Of a DNA stretch of 64,000 nucleotides, positions 24,938 through 33,466 are shown one piece after another; within the stretch, counting starts at the first letter, position 1; each line of letters opens with the position of its first letter. A model generated the notes under the pieces. It did not search any database and had not been told where the DNA came from. It saw only the letters and a program-made list of their open reading frames with translations. The stretch lies in assembly GCF_030866785.1 (NCBI RefSeq), contig NZ_CP133018.1, positions 1,364,001 to 1,428,000 on the forward strand, in the 5' to 3' direction. This DNA is from Agromyces protaetiae. Its GTDB lineage: Bacteria > Actinomycetota > Actinomycetes > Actinomycetales > Microbacteriaceae. Position numbers and translations under genes: made by a program.

Positions 24938-25872
24938 CGGGCACGGCAGCGCTGGCGATCGCCGCGGGCGCCGTGCTCGGCCTCGGCCTCTGGCTGCTCG
25001 CCGCGTCGGTGCCGAGACTCGGGCGACCGCGGCTGATGCAGCGGGTCGCCCCATACCTGGCGGATGTCTCGGACGAGGCCCGGGCGAGCCTGGTCCGCCG
25101 CACGGCCGATCCGGCGCCGGTGCTCGGCGTGGTCGCCGTTCCGCTCGCGCGGCGTGCCCGGGCGCTGCTCGGGCAGCTGCTCGGCGGTGACGAGGTCGTC
25201 CGCCGTCGGCTACGGCAGGCCGGTTCCGCGGGCGACGCCGATCGCTTCCGTGGCGAGCAGCTCGCGTGGTCGGTCGGGGCGTTCTGCGTGGCATCCGTCG
25301 TCATGGTCGTCGCGCCGGCGGCGCAGTCGCTCCCGGTCCCCGCTCGCGTCATGGTGCCCGTGCTTGCCGCCGTGCTCGGCGCGACGCTTCGTGACTGGCT
25401 GCTGCAGCGTGCTGCGCGGCGCCGACTCGAGCGCATCAGCGCCGAGCTGCCCACGGTGCTCGAGTTCCTCACCCTGAGCCTCACCGCGGGCGAAGGCATC
25501 CTCGACGCGATCCGTCGGGTCGCGCGCACCGGCCACGGTGAGCTCGCGGCGGAGTTCGCCGGCGTCGTGGCCGCGGTCGGCGCCGGGGTCCCGTTGCCGG
25601 TGGCGTTGCGCAGGCTTCGCGATGAACTGGGTCATCCCGCGGTGGCCCGGGCGCTCGATCAGGTGATCGGGGCGCTCGACCGGGGTGCTCCGCTCGCCTC
25701 GGTGCTGGCCGCGCAGGCCGGCGACGCGCGCGAAGCGGCGAAGCGCACGATCATCGAGCTCGCCGGGCGCAAAGAGATCGCGATGCTCGTGCCCCTGATC
25801 TTCCTGATCTTGCCGATCACGATCGCCTTCGCCCTGTTTCCCGGCTACGTCGTCCTGCAGGCGGGGCTCTGA
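24934..25872 (+). CDS. tadC: Tad pilus inner-membrane platform protein TadC
   Basis: A 312-residue partner of TadB with the same GspF-like fold (ISAELPTVLEFLTLSLTAGE) and a hydrophobic C-terminus (MLVPLIFLILPITIAFALFP). GTG at 24934 overlaps the tadB stop by four bases (GTGA). The sequence from this start begins with a membrane helix, as expected for the family. Confidence 0.88.
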   Translation: MTGTAALAIAAGAVLGLGLWLLAASVPRLGRPRLMQRVAPYLADVSDEARASLVRRTADPAPVLGVVAVPLARRARALLGQLLGGDEVVRRRLRQAGSAGDADRFRGEQLAWSVGAFCVASVVMVVAPAAQSLPVPARVMVPVLAAVLGATLRDWLLQRAARRRLERISAELPTVLEFLTLSLTAGEGILDAIRRVARTGHGELAAEFAGVVAAVGAGVPLPVALRRLRDELGHPAVARALDQVIGALDRGAPLASVLAAQAGDAREAAKRTIIELAGRKEIAMLVPLIFLILPITIAFALFPGYVVLQAGL

Positions 25873-25906
25873 CCCGAGACGAATGACATGAACGAAGGGA
25901 TCCTCC

Positions 25907-26074
25907 ATGAGACGACTGCTGGGCCGACTGTGCGACGAGCGCGGCGACGTGCCGGGATGGGTGCTCATCACGCTGATGACCGCGGGGCTCGTGCTCACGA
26001 TCTGGGTGCTCGCCGGGCCCGCGCTCGAGCAGGTGTTCCAACAGGCGATGGACCACGTGCTCGGCGGCCTCTGA
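25907..26074 (+). CDS. 55-residue pilin-like protein of the Tad cluster
   Basis: A short gene between tadC and the first TadE-like gene, with AAGGGA about seven bases before ATG 25907. The product has a charged N-terminus (RLCDERGD), one long hydrophobic helix (about 18-40) and a short amphipathic tail, which is the size and layout of a Flp major pilin. It lacks the canonical Glu at +5 after the Gly: the segment reads GDVPGWVLITLMT. No other Flp candidate is present, so this is the best candidate for the pilus subunit. That role is inferred from position and shape, not from a proven family match. Confidence 0.7.
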   Translation: MRRLLGRLCDERGDVPGWVLITLMTAGLVLTIWVLAGPALEQVFQQAMDHVLGGL

Positions 26075-26076
26075 CC

Positions 26077-26466
26077 GTGCGGGCGGCGCTCGCCGACGAG
26101 CGAGGGGCCGCGGTCGCGGAGTTCTCGCTCGTCGCGGCGTTGCTCGCCGCACTCGTGCTCGCGGTCCTGCAGCTCGCGCTCGGGCTGCACGTGCGGAACA
26201 CGCTCGCCGACGCCGCTGCCGAGGGCGCGCGGTATCGCGCGCTCGTCGGCGTGACCGACGCCGACGGCCTGCACCGCACCCGGGAGCTCATCGCGTCCGC
26301 GCTGACCGAGGAGTATGCGCGCGACGTCACACTTTCCAGAGCCGGCGCCGGTGCCGAGACGATCATCGAGGTGACCGTGCGCGCGCCACTTCCGGCCATC
26401 GGCCTGCTCGGTCCCGCGAACGCCATGGAGGTGACCGGCCGTGCGACCGTCGAGCCGCTGGACTGA
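26077..26466 (+). CDS. TadE-like pseudopilin
   Basis: A 129-residue single-pass protein. Its N-terminus, DERGAAVAEF, carries the Gly-x4-Glu-Phe pattern cut by prepilin-type peptidases, followed by a hydrophobic helix and a small extracytoplasmic domain. GTG 26077 lies two bases after the stop of the 55-residue gene. TadE-like proteins are minor pilins needed for pilus assembly. Confidence 0.8.
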   Translation: MRAALADERGAAVAEFSLVAALLAALVLAVLQLALGLHVRNTLADAAAEGARYRALVGVTDADGLHRTRELIASALTEEYARDVTLSRAGAGAETIIEVTVRAPLPAIGLLGPANAMEVTGRATVEPLD

Positions 26467-26917
26467 GCGCCTCCGCGGCCTCGGCGACGATCGCGGCGCC
26501 GCCGCGCTCGAGTTCTTGACGGCCGGCATCCTGCTCTTGGTGCCACTGGTCTACGTGGTGCTCGCGCTCGCCGCCGTGCAGGCCGGTACCTTCGCCGTCG
26601 AGGCCGCGGCTCGGCATGCCGCACGCGTGGCCGTGCTGGCCGCGGTCGACGATCGCCGTGCCTCACTCGACCTGATCGACCGGGCAGCGCGCACAGTGCT
26701 CGCAGACCGAGGCATGGATGGTGGCGCTGCCGAGATCGCGGTGTCGTGCGTGCCCGAGGGCGGCTGCGCCGCCGCGGGCGCCCGGGTGCGGGTCGAGGTC
26801 GCGACCTCGGTCGCGCTCCCGCTCGTCCCCGACCTGTTCGGGTGGCGGGTCGGCTCGGTGCGGGTCGAAGGCGTAGCCACCCAGACGGTGTCGAAATACG
26901 CGGTGACCGGCCGATGA
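26441..26917 (+). CDS. Second TadE/TadF-like pseudopilin
   Basis: A 158-residue paralogue of the preceding protein, with DRGAAALEF as the processing-type motif, one membrane helix and an exported domain with a Cys pair (CVPEGGC). It starts at GTG 26441, inside the last 26 bases of the previous gene. The low-complexity N-terminal extension before the motif is unusually long for a pilin leader. Confidence 0.75.
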   Translation: MRPSSRWTERLRGLGDDRGAAALEFLTAGILLLVPLVYVVLALAAVQAGTFAVEAAARHAARVAVLAAVDDRRASLDLIDRAARTVLADRGMDGGAAEIAVSCVPEGGCAAAGARVRVEVATSVALPLVPDLFGWRVGSVRVEGVATQTVSKYAVTGR

Positions 26918-27399
26918 CAGCGCGATGCCCGCGACCCGATCGCCGTACGTGGGGCGGAGGGCTGCACGACGAGACCGGATCGACGCTGCCGCTCATCGTC
27001 GGCTTCGCCGCGCTCGCCGGGGCGCTCATCCTCGTCGTCACCGCGGCCTCGTCGCTGTACCTCGAGCGCAAACGCCTCTTCACCGTCGCCGACGGTGCCG
27101 CGCTCGCCGCTGCCGAGGCCTGGTCCTTCGCCGCGACCGCTGCGACACCCGAGGGCGAGGGCGCTCCCGATGTGACCTTCGAGCAGGCGGCCCTCGAACG
27201 CGCGGTCTCGGACTACCTCGCCGCGGCCGACGCCGCAGCCGCCTTCGACGGGCTCCGGCTCGTCGGGGTCGAGAGCGCCGACGACCGCGGCGTCGCGGTC
27301 GCCCTCACCGCGAACTGGCGCTGGCTGGGCGACGGCGGGCTCATTCCGGTCGAGGTTCCGATCGAGGTCGTCGCCACCGCCCGTTCGGTCATCCGCTGA
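26914..27399 (+). CDS. TadG-like pilus-associated protein
   Basis: A 161-residue single-pass protein. The segment DETGSTLPLIVGFAALAGAL is typical of TadG-like and Rv3654c-like proteins of actinobacterial Tad loci, and a short extracytoplasmic domain follows (LYLERKRLFTVADGAALAAA). ATG 26914 overlaps the previous stop (ATGA). It is the last gene of the Tad operon and overlaps the 3' end of the convergent lipoprotein gene by 11 bases. Confidence 0.78.
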   Translation: MTARCPRPDRRTWGGGLHDETGSTLPLIVGFAALAGALILVVTAASSLYLERKRLFTVADGAALAAAEAWSFAATAATPEGEGAPDVTFEQAALERAVSDYLAAADAAAAFDGLRLVGVESADDRGVAVALTANWRWLGDGGLIPVEVPIEVVATARSVIR

Positions 27400-27970
27400 A
27401 CGACGCGTCGCTCACCGAGACACGGTCGAGTCGCTCGACCGCCTCGCGCACGCCCGGCTTGGTCTTGCCGCAGGCATCGCGCGGGTAGTGCACGGGAACG
27501 ACCGCACCGGCTGAATCCTCGAGCCAGAGCGCGGGGACGAGTTCCATGTCGGCGGTGCACGCGACGTTCGCTGGGACCGGGTCGTCGGGCTTCGCCAGCG
27601 CGTCGATCACCGGTCCGAGGTCGCCCTCGAACCGCTCGATCCGTACCGTCGGACCGTCGGCGGCTCCGTTCACCGGTGCGGGCGCGAAATCCACCTGGCA
27701 CCGCAGCGCCGCGACCGCGTCGAATCCGGCCGGCACACGCCCGGGCGTCGGAGCCGGCGCGCGCGTCTCGGGTGCGGGATCCCACCAGTCGCCCTCGGTG
27801 CGGCAGTCCACCTCGGCGACCGGCTGCGCCTCGGGCGAGAGCGGCGGCTGGGTCCCCGAGAGCTGCGCGCACCCAGCGAGCCCCACCAGCGCAGTCAGTC
27901 CGGCGGCCGCGAGAAGTGGTCGCACGAGCAATTCCAGCGAACGGTGTGATCTCGATGAGCAGTCCCTCAT
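27389..27970 (-). CDS. Predicted lipoprotein of unknown function
   Basis: Up to 193 residues, with a hydrophobic leader ending in the lipobox LAGC and then a Pro-rich exported domain with four Cys residues. I do not recognise the family. ATG 27970 gives a long leader with no clear ribosome site; GTG 27925 would give a conventional 19-residue lipoprotein signal and may be the true start. Its 3' end overlaps the last Tad gene. Convergent orientation makes a Tad role doubtful. Confidence 0.65.
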   Translation of the reverse strand: MRDCSSRSHRSLELLVRPLLAAAGLTALVGLAGCAQLSGTQPPLSPEAQPVAEVDCRTEGDWWDPAPETRAPAPTPGRVPAGFDAVAALRCQVDFAPAPVNGAADGPTVRIERFEGDLGPVIDALAKPDDPVPANVACTADMELVPALWLEDSAGAVVPVHYPRDACGKTKPGVREAVERLDRVSVSDASFSG

Positions 27971-28024
27971 GCCCAGAACAACGCGCGACGAGCCAGGAAC
28001 GTTGGGTGCGTCGGTGGTCGCCGG

Positions 28025-28426
28025 TCAGCCGGCGGCGCGTTGCACGCGGGTCGGCGTGAACGTGAGCCGGATGAGATCCATCCCGCCCCACTCCTCGATC
28101 ACGCCCGGGTACCAGTACCGCTTCGACAGTCGCGTCGCGAGTTCCTGGGCTCCGTCGGCCTGCAGCGTCACGTGGCCCTCGGCGGCGACCCAATACTCGG
28201 GTTCGCCGACCGGCGCCGTCACGACGACCGATGCCCGCGGATCGCGCCTGAGCCGTCTGATCCGTGCCGTGCTCGCGCCCGAGAACATCTCGAGCCCCCC
28301 GTCCTCCCCGAGCTCGTACCAGACGGGTCTCGGCGCCGGGAGCCGGTCTCCGTCGGGCACGGCCGTGAAGAAGAGATAGAGGGGCCTGGTCAGGAATTCC
28401 AGGTCGTCGTCGGTGAAGCTCGTCAT
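28025..28426 (-). CDS. PPOX-class flavin/F420-binding split-barrel protein
   Basis: A 133-residue protein of the pyridoxamine-5'-phosphate-oxidase-like split beta-barrel superfamily, which binds FMN or F420. Supporting segments are PRPVWYELGEDGGLEMFSG and ARIRRLRRDPRASVVV. Many actinobacterial members are F420-dependent reductases, but cofactor and substrate cannot be read here. Its ATG overlaps the stop of the small upstream gene (ATGA), so it belongs to the operon headed by the CrtC-like gene. Confidence 0.75.
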   Translation of the reverse strand: MTSFTDDDLEFLTRPLYLFFTAVPDGDRLPAPRPVWYELGEDGGLEMFSGASTARIRRLRRDPRASVVVTAPVGEPEYWVAAEGHVTLQADGAQELATRLSKRYWYPGVIEEWGGMDLIRLTFTPTRVQRAAG

Positions 28427-28671
28427 GGAGTCGGTACCTCGCAGAGTCTGCCGGTCTCGGCCGGGATGGTCGGGTCGGTGAACATAGGGGTCTCGCCCGA
28501 GTGCGCGGCCTGGTCATCGAGCGGCGTCCGCGACTCGTAGATCGAGTCTTCCATGGGAAGCGGCGTTCCTGCGGCGGCGATGGTGGCCGCGGGCCGAGCC
28601 TCGCCGAGGAGGCCGTCGACCACCGGCCGGTCCACGTCGTCGGTGTCAGGAGGGACCACTCTCGTCGACAC
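28423..28671 (-). CDS. Small acidic protein, unknown
   Basis: An 82-residue open frame from GTG 28671, 14 bases after the CrtC-like stop, ending in an ATGA overlap with the PPOX gene. The tight fit on both sides and GC-rich third positions argue that it is real, although the ribosome site is weak (GTG 28659 is an alternative). The product is acidic and Pro-rich, with no membrane helix or known motif. Confidence 0.5.
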   Translation of the reverse strand: MSTRVVPPDTDDVDRPVVDGLLGEARPAATIAAAGTPLPMEDSIYESRTPLDDQAAHSGETPMFTDPTIPAETGRLCEVPTP

Positions 28672-28685
28672 ACCCGAGCCCGCAC

Positions 28686-29777
28686 TCAGCGGAACATCAT
28701 CTTCTCGTAGAGCGTGCGGCCGGTCACCCGGTCGGTCAGGTCGTCGAGCCGGATGTCGAGGTCGAGGTCGGCGTTGAAGTCGTAGTACATGGGGTGCTCG
28801 CCCGCGTGGAGCACGCGCTGGATGCCGTGGCGGGGCGTGGACATGTCCAAGGATTCGATGAGCCGGGGTTCGGTCACGGTCATGGTGATCGTGCCGCGCT
28901 CGGCCGCCCAGGTCCACACCATCTTGGTCGGATAGGTCTGATGCCCGGGGCCGGGCACGTCGCCACTCGTCTCGAGCCGAAGCGGCAGCAGGTCGTCCGT
29001 GATGATCGTCTCGCCCTTGGCGAGGAAGAAGGTCGGGATATTGAGTTGACCGAACCCGAACAGGCCCTTCGTGGTCATCCGTACGTAGACGATCGTGTAG
29101 TCGCCGACGTGGGCGCGGCCCCAGTACCAGTGGTCGAGGAACGATCCCATGAGGTGGTTTCCCCAGTTGTGGTCGTGGTACGCGCTGCCTGTGAGCCGCG
29201 ACGTCGATCCGTGCTCGGTGATCGTCGCGGTGACGGTGCCGTACGGCACCGGCACCACCCACGCGAGGTAGTGCGACTTCGCCTGGTCGAAGTAGCTGAT
29301 TCCCGCCCCGGGGCGCCACGACGGCGCCGCACGGTCGATTCGCACGTCGGCGACGATGCCGTCCGCCTCGAGGTGCAGCTCGTACACGTCGAGGTCGCCG
29401 CGCACGGTGCTCGGGCCGATGCGCACGTCGCACCGATCGGTCGCGGCGCTGAACTCGTCCGCCGGGAAGGTGGGCTCGAGGTGCACCCGGCGGCCGTCGG
29501 GGTACTGCCGGATGACGAGCAGGGTCGGCGTGAGCGGGCCGGAGGGGTCGGTGTGCGGCTTGTTCGAGAACGTGACGACGAGGGTCGAGCCGTCGTCGAA
29601 CTGGCAGTCGAAGTACCACCACTCGAACGTGGTGTCCGCGGTCTTCGCGGCACGGTACCCGTCTTCCCAGACGGCGATGGTCTTCGGGTCGAGTCCGAGC
29701 GCGGCGAGCGCGTCGGTTTCCGCGCGGTCCATCTGCGCGCGGGCTTCGACGGTGTCGGGCAGATCGTGCACGGGCAT
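28686..29777 (-). CDS. CrtC/lipocalin-like protein (AttH family)
   Basis: A 363-residue cytoplasmic protein resembling the lipocalin-like double-barrel family of hydroxyneurosporene synthase (carotenoid 1,2-hydratase, CrtC) and AttH proteins. The hallmark segments are FEWWYFDCQF near residue 50 and YHDHNWGNH near residue 205. No carotenoid genes are nearby, so hydratase activity should not be assumed. ATG 29777 follows AAGGAG. It heads a three-gene operon with a small acidic protein and a PPOX-like protein. A 16-base dyad overlaps the likely promoter upstream. Confidence 0.78.
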   Translation of the reverse strand: MPVHDLPDTVEARAQMDRAETDALAALGLDPKTIAVWEDGYRAAKTADTTFEWWYFDCQFDDGSTLVVTFSNKPHTDPSGPLTPTLLVIRQYPDGRRVHLEPTFPADEFSAATDRCDVRIGPSTVRGDLDVYELHLEADGIVADVRIDRAAPSWRPGAGISYFDQAKSHYLAWVVPVPYGTVTATITEHGSTSRLTGSAYHDHNWGNHLMGSFLDHWYWGRAHVGDYTIVYVRMTTKGLFGFGQLNIPTFFLAKGETIITDDLLPLRLETSGDVPGPGHQTYPTKMVWTWAAERGTITMTVTEPRLIESLDMSTPRHGIQRVLHAGEHPMYYDFNADLDLDIRLDDLTDRVTGRTLYEKMMFR

Positions 29778-29833
29778 GGAACTCCTTCGTCGACGGCGAT
29801 GGCCGGCCGTACCCCTCGTGCGACCGGCTCCGG

Positions 29834-29849
29834 CGCCAGAGTACTGGCG
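29834..29849 (-). promoter_or_regulatory. Dyad CGCCAG-N4-CTGGCG over a -10 box
   Basis: A perfect 6-4-6 inverted repeat in the 153-base gap upstream of the CrtC-like gene. On the minus strand it contains TACTCT, a TANNNT -10 candidate about 57 bases before the ATG. This is the geometry of an operator that blocks the promoter. No cognate regulator is adjacent. The rest of the gap shows nothing else distinct. Confidence 0.4.
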
Positions 29850-29930
29850 TGACGATCGACGGATCGGGATCGACCGCTGCGACACGCGGAGGAGATTCTC
29901 CGATCCTGGGCTGGCGTCTGCCGCGATGCC

Positions 29931-31202
29931 TCAGGGCCGTCGGCGGTGCGGCACGTAGCGGGGGATCCAGCGCCAGAGCATCGCCGCCCCGATGAGGCCA
30001 AGCACGCCGACGGCGGCGCTCGCCGCCGTGATCGACACCACTGAGGTCACGGCCGAGATCAGCAATGGAGCTCCGGCCTGGCCGGTGTCCGAGATGGTGC
30101 GGAATGCGCCGAGGAACGGTGCGGGGTTCCCCTTCGGCGCGAGGTCGGCACCGAGCGTCATGATGATGCCGCTCGTGACGCCGTTCGCGACGCCGAGAAA
30201 GATCGCAAGCCCCGTGAACCACGCGACACGATCAGGGAGGTCGTGTGTGAACGCGAGCGCGAGATGCCCCATCGCCATGCCGAGTAGCCCCGGGATGGCG
30301 CTCCACAGTCGCCCGAACCGGTCCATGATCTGCCCGCTGACATAGAACAGCGCGAAGTCGATCGCGCCGGAGAGGCCGATGACGAGCGCCGCCTGCTCCG
30401 CGGGCATGCCGATCGAGACCGACCAGAGCGGGAGGATGACGATGCGGCTCGCGCGGATCGCCGCGATGATGCCCACGCCCGAACCGATCCGGGCGAGCAC
30501 ACCGCGATTCGCCCGGATCGCACGGAACACGCTCGACGACGCCGCGGCCGCTGATGCGGCCGAGTCGCCTTCGGTCGTCACGGCACCGGATGCTCCGCGC
30601 GCGACGCGTGCCGCACCGAAGGTCTTCTCGGGGTCGGGCAGCAGGAGCAGCACGGCGATGACGGCCGCGCACGCCACGACCAGGACCCAGAACACGGCCT
30701 CGCTCGAACCGGTCCACGCGATGATCCCGGCGGCGACGAACGGTCCGACCGCCCAGCCGCCGCGGAACACGCCACCGAGGGTCGACAGCGCCCGCGCACG
30801 CACCCGCGCCGGCACGTACGTCGTCAGGAACGCGTGCCGCGCAAGCGCGAACACCGCGGTCGCGAGGCCGAGCAGGAACACGCCCACCCCGAGCGCGAAG
30901 ACCGAGGGAAGGCCGAGCGGGACGAGCACGGCGATCACCGCGAGGATCGCCGCGCCGATCATCGCGGGTCGCTCGCCGATTCGGGCGACCAGCCAGCCGG
31001 CCGGCAGATCGGCGACGAGCTCGCCGACCATGAGCATGGCGGCGACAAGTCCGGCGATCGCGAGCGACGCGCCGCGATCGACCGCGACGAGCGGGATGAC
31101 CGGGATCAGCGCGCCCTCGCCGAGCGAGAACACGAGCGTGGGCAGATACGCCGGGAGGATGACCGAGCGCCACGCGAACGGGGCGGGCGAGGCGTCACTC
31201 AT
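29931..31202 (-). CDS. MFS transporter (drug/sugar efflux type)
   Basis: A 423-residue major facilitator protein with about 12 membrane helices. The loop 2-3 motif is DLPAGWLVARIGERPAM and the central loop is long and Ala/Ser-rich (about 225-250). ATG 31202 is supported by TAGCGT on the minus strand (31211-31216) eight bases upstream. It is divergent from prfB. Substrate unknown. Confidence 0.85.
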   Translation of the reverse strand: MSDASPAPFAWRSVILPAYLPTLVFSLGEGALIPVIPLVAVDRGASLAIAGLVAAMLMVGELVADLPAGWLVARIGERPAMIGAAILAVIAVLVPLGLPSVFALGVGVFLLGLATAVFALARHAFLTTYVPARVRARALSTLGGVFRGGWAVGPFVAAGIIAWTGSSEAVFWVLVVACAAVIAVLLLLPDPEKTFGAARVARGASGAVTTEGDSAASAAAASSSVFRAIRANRGVLARIGSGVGIIAAIRASRIVILPLWSVSIGMPAEQAALVIGLSGAIDFALFYVSGQIMDRFGRLWSAIPGLLGMAMGHLALAFTHDLPDRVAWFTGLAIFLGVANGVTSGIIMTLGADLAPKGNPAPFLGAFRTISDTGQAGAPLLISAVTSVVSITAASAAVGVLGLIGAAMLWRWIPRYVPHRRRP

Positions 31203-31279
31203 CGTCCTCGACGCTACACCCGACCAGCTCGGCGCCTGCGGCGGCCGGGATCCGCCCGCACGACTAGGCTGTTCGAGAC
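31203..31279. promoter_or_regulatory. Divergent promoters, MFS gene and prfB
   Basis: Minus-strand TAGCGT (31211-31216) serves the MFS gene, and plus-strand TAGGCT (31265-31270), nine bases before the ATG at 31280, serves prfB. Both are close enough to the start codons for leaderless or nearly leaderless messages. Confidence 0.5.
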
Positions 31280-32389
31280 ATGTTGGATGCAGATTTCTCG
31301 CAGGCGCTCGCGGCCCTGCGCGCCACCTTCCGCGACATCCGGGCCGTCGTCGACGTCGACGCACTCGAGGCCGACATCGCCCGGCTCTCCGAGGAGGCCG
31401 GTGCGCCCGACCTCTGGGACGACACCGACAACGCGCAGAAGGTGACGAGCGCGCTCAGCCACCGTCAGGCCGAGCTGAAGCGCGTCACCGAGGTCGAGGC
31501 TCGGCTCGACGACCTCGACGTGCTCGTCGAGCTCGCCGCCGAGATGGACGACGAAGAGGCCGCCGAAGAGGCACGTCAGGAGCTCACGGCGCTCGAGGGC
31601 GTGATCGGCCAGCTCGAGGTGCAGACCCTGCTCGACGGCGAGTACGACTCGCGCGGCGCGGTCGTCACGATCCGCTCGGGTGCCGGCGGCGACGACGCCA
31701 CCGACTTCGCCGAGATGCTCATGCGCATGTATCTGCGCTGGGCCGAGCGGCACAAGTACCCCGTCAAGGTCATGGACACGTCCTACGCCGAGGGCGCCGG
31801 CATCAAGTCCGCGACGTTCGAGGTCGACGTGCCGTATGCCTATGGCACGCTCTCCGTCGAGGCCGGCACGCACCGCCTCGCACGCATCAGCCCGTTCGGC
31901 TCGGCCGACAAGCGGCAGACGAGCTTCGCCGCGGTCGAGGTCATCCCCGTCATGGAGGAGGCCAAAGAGATCGACATCCCCGAGAACGACATCCGCGTCG
32001 ACGTCTTCCGGTCCTCGGGGCCGGGCGGCCAGTCGGTCAACACGACCGACTCAGCGGTGCGCCTGACGCACATCCCCACCGGCCTCGTCGTCTCGATGCA
32101 GAACGAGAAGTCGCAGATCCAGAACCGTGCCGCCGCCATGCGCGTGCTGCAGACCCGGCTGCTGCTGCTCAAACGTGAAGAAGAGGCCGCGAAGAAGAAA
32201 GAGCTCGCGGGCGTCATCACGGCGAGCTGGGGCGATCAGATGCGCTCGTACTTCCTCTACGGCCAGCAGCTCGTGAAGGATCTGCGCACCGGCTACGAGG
32301 TCGGCAACCCGGCCACGGTGTTCGACGGTGACCTCGACGGGCTCATCGCCGCCGGCATCAAATGGCGCAAGCGCAAAGACGACGACTGA
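31280..32389 (+). CDS. prfB: Peptide chain release factor 2
   Basis: A 369-residue class I release factor that reads UGA and UAA in the ribosomal A site and triggers peptide release. The anticodon-like tripeptide SPF is seen in [10 protein letters not shown], and the hydrolysis loop GGQ in [16 protein letters not shown]. Length is standard. The frame is uninterrupted from the ATG, so the programmed +1 frameshift found near codon 26 in many bacteria is absent, as is usual in actinobacteria. It is followed by ftsEX, a common actinobacterial order (prfB-ftsE-ftsX-smpB). Confidence 0.97.
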   Translation: MLDADFSQALAALRATFRDIRAVVDVDALEADIARLSEEAGAPDLWDDTDNAQKVTSALSHRQAELKRVTEVEARLDDLDVLVELAAEMDDEEAAEEARQELTALEGVIGQLEVQTLLDGEYDSRGAVVTIRSGAGGDDATDFAEMLMRMYLRWAERHKYPVKVMDTSYAEGAGIKSATFEVDVPYAYGTLSVEAGTHRLARISPFGSADKRQTSFAAVEVIPVMEEAKEIDIPENDIRVDVFRSSGPGGQSVNTTDSAVRLTHIPTGLVVSMQNEKSQIQNRAAAMRVLQTRLLLLKREEEAAKKKELAGVITASWGDQMRSYFLYGQQLVKDLRTGYEVGNPATVFDGDLDGLIAAGIKWRKRKDDD

Positions 32390-32455
32390 CCCAACGCGAA
32401 CGAGGCGCGAGTCGCTGAGCACGATTCCGCCGAACCCTGCTTAAGCTCGAACCCG

Positions 32456-33466
32456 ATGATCCGCTTCGACTCCGTCACCAAGACCTATCCGGGCCAGGGC
32501 AGGCCTGCCCTGAACGACATCGGGGTGGAGATCCTGCGCGGCGAGTTCGTCTTCCTCGTCGGCGCCTCCGGCTCCGGCAAGTCGAGCTTTCTGCGACTGA
32601 TCCTCAAGGAGGAGAAGCCGACCAAGGGCTCGATCCACGTCCTCGGGCAAGACCTCGGCTCGATCTCCAGCCGCAAGATCCCGTATTTCCGGCGGAGCCT
32701 CGGTGTCGTATTCCAGGACTTCCGCCTGCTGCCGAACAAGTCGGTCTATGACAATGTCGCGTTCACGCTCCGTGTGATCGGCAAGTCGCGCGGCTTCATC
32801 CAGTCGGCGGTTCCCGAGACGCTCAAGCTGGTCGGCCTCGACGGCAAGGCCAAGCGGATGCCTCATGAGCTCTCGGGTGGCGAGCAGCAGCGGGTCGCGA
32901 TCGCGCGCGCAATCGTGAACAAGCCGCAGGTGCTGCTCGCCGACGAGCCGACGGGAAACCTCGACCCGGTCACCAGTGCGGGCATCATGACACTTCTCGA
33001 GCGCATCAACGCCGGCGGCACGACGATCGTCATGGCCACGCACGAGGCCGGCATCGTCGACCAGATGAAGCGTCGGGTCATCGAGCTCTCGGCCGGCGAC
33101 ATCGTCCGCGACGAGACGGAGGCCGGGTACGACGGGCAGACCGTGCGCGACATCGAGTACGTGCCCGAGCAGCAGCCCGACGCGCCGATCACCGCGGTCG
33201 CCCCGAAGATGACCCCCGAGGTCATGCGCGATGCACCGCCGCTGTACGTGGAGCCCGAGGCGACCGATGACGTGACCGACGCTGCAGCCCAGATCACGGC
33301 GGCCGCGACCGGTCAGATCCAGCTCGACCCCGACCAGCTGAAACCGAAGGAGACGCCGGAGGCCGCGGCATCCGATCATCTGACGCTCGCCGAACGGCTC
33401 GGGTTGCGCGCCCCCGGCGGGCCCCGACACGACGACCGTGACCAGGAAGTGGGGCCCACCTCATGA
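32456..33466 (+). CDS. ftsE: Cell division ATP-binding protein FtsE, with C-terminal extension
   Basis: The ABC ATPase of the FtsEX complex, which couples ATP use at the division site to activation of peptidoglycan hydrolases. The Walker A motif is GASGSGKSS, the signature is [14 protein letters not shown] and the Walker B is [11 protein letters not shown]. The conserved ATPase ends near residue 228, where typical FtsE stops; here about 107 extra residues follow, acidic and Pro-rich with no recognised domain. TAAGCT (32442-32447) lies eight bases before the ATG. The stop overlaps ftsX in ATGA. Confidence 0.96.
   Translation: MIRFDSVTKTYPGQGRPALNDIGVEILRGEFVFLVGASGSGKSSFLRLILKEEKPTKGSIHVLGQDLGSISSRKIPYFRRSLGVVFQDFRLLPNKSVYDNVAFTLRVIGKSRGFIQSAVPETLKLVGLDGKAKRMPHELSGGEQQRVAIARAIVNKPQVLLADEPTGNLDPVTSAGIMTLLERINAGGTTIVMATHEAGIVDQMKRRVIELSAGDIVRDETEAGYDGQTVRDIEYVPEQQPDAPITAVAPKMTPEVMRDAPPLYVEPEATDDVTDAAAQITAAATGQIQLDPDQLKPKETPEAAASDHLTLAERLGLRAPGGPRHDDRDQEVGPTS

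Noticed and set aside
31280..31400. Programmed +1 frameshift in prfB
   Set aside because: The frame is continuous from the ATG, with no in-frame UGA or Shine-Dalgarno-like element at the usual site.
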